A stretch of DNA of 5,443 nt from Zetaproteobacteria bacterium (lineage in GTDB: Bacteria > Pseudomonadota > Zetaproteobacteria > Mariprofundales > Mariprofundaceae), in contig JAJRTX010000191.1 of the NCBI GenBank assembly GCA_021545665.1, positions 1-5,443 on the forward strand. The letters are read 5' to 3'. Position numbers and translations under genes: made by a program. Of the stretch, positions 5,288 through 5,443 are shown in pieces (positions within the stretch are counted from its first letter, which is position 1; every line of letters starts with the position of its first letter). Below the pieces are notes generated by a model. The model was not told where the DNA came from, searched no databases, and saw only the letters and a list, made by a program, of their open reading frames with translations.

Positions 5288-5443
5288 CATTTATTGCAAC
5301 ATCCCCGGTGTTGAGTCTTCCAAGTTTCTCCATTAAAATCTGCTGAGCGTTTTTTCCCTCTCCCCGCCTCAGTAAGCGCTTATATTCCCCATCTGATTGC
5401 AAATGCCATGTGCCGACATTATCCGACAGGTAGATCTGTAAGC
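5265..5443 (-). CDS. ppk: Polyphosphate kinase 1, C-terminal end (partial, runs off the right edge)
   Basis: Reading the minus strand from 5441 down to a TAA at 5265-5267 gives 58 residues. They start LQIYLSDNVGTWHLQSDGEY (residues 1-20 of the visible part), followed by KRL and a basic patch. The Y-L-x-D-N-V-x-x-W-x-L-Q-x-D-G-x-Y pattern is the characteristic end of Ppk1, which makes polyphosphate from ATP reversibly. The next residues (AQQILMEKL) match the usual closing helix. Most of the gene, including the catalytic histidine region, is outside the window. It is convergent with ppx and shares its last 23 bp. The fragment has no start codon inside the window as a proper gene, so it is easily missed. 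Confidence 0.88.
   Translation of the reverse strand, partial: LQIYLSDNVGTWHLQSDGEYKRLLRRGEGKNAQQILMEKLGRLNTGDVAINATGQHEA

Noticed and set aside
1..5443. CRISPR arrays, tRNA or rRNA genes, toxin-antitoxin or defence genes
   Set aside because: I found no regularly spaced repeats, no cloverleaf-like sequence, and no proteins of those families in any frame examined.

Overview
The window looks like a proteobacterial chromosome segment of moderate G+C, devoted to phosphate uptake and polyphosphate turnover. The PhoB-type operator (two CTGTCA-like half-sites 11 bp apart), the DUF47-PiT gene pair, and the convergent Ppx/GppA and Ppk1 genes suggest a beta- or gammaproteobacterium. A Nitrosomonas-like betaproteobacterium is possible, but that is an impression from gene style and not a test.

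Layout. Bases 1-290 are an insertion-sequence scar: a possible C-terminal tail of one frame entering from the left edge (+), and a convergent 66-codon remnant (-) that resembles the C-terminus of a DDE transposase. Directly against this scar, at 260-310, lies a near-consensus Pho box followed by further degenerate half-sites at about 11-bp phasing. Three small genes follow on the + strand: a receiver-like protein (339-764), a 63-residue protein with a helix-turn-helix-like stretch (840-1031), and a second receiver-like protein (1065-1556). The two receiver-like proteins are clearly paralogous. Both keep the Asp at the end of strand beta-3 but lack the acidic pair and the other usual catalytic residues.

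Next come a PhoU-like DUF47 protein (1633-2313) and, 8 bases later, a PiT-family phosphate permease (2322-3590). A 173-bp gap contains two hairpins. A Ppx/GppA-type exopolyphosphatase (3764-5287) follows, and its 3' end overlaps by 23 bp the 3' end of a polyphosphate kinase gene on the opposite strand (5265 to beyond the right edge).

How the genes fit together. PiT brings in phosphate and the DUF47 protein probably modulates it. Ppk1 stores phosphate as polyphosphate and Ppx releases it. The new element is the trio of small unrecognised genes at the head of the cluster, preceded by a Pho box. I infer that they form a phosphate-starvation-induced, possibly phosphorylation-independent regulatory module linked to phosphate transport or polyphosphate. 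Cotranscription with the transporter genes is plausible from same-strand spacing but is not proven. No gene-free stretch exceeds 300 bases apart from the decayed left end.
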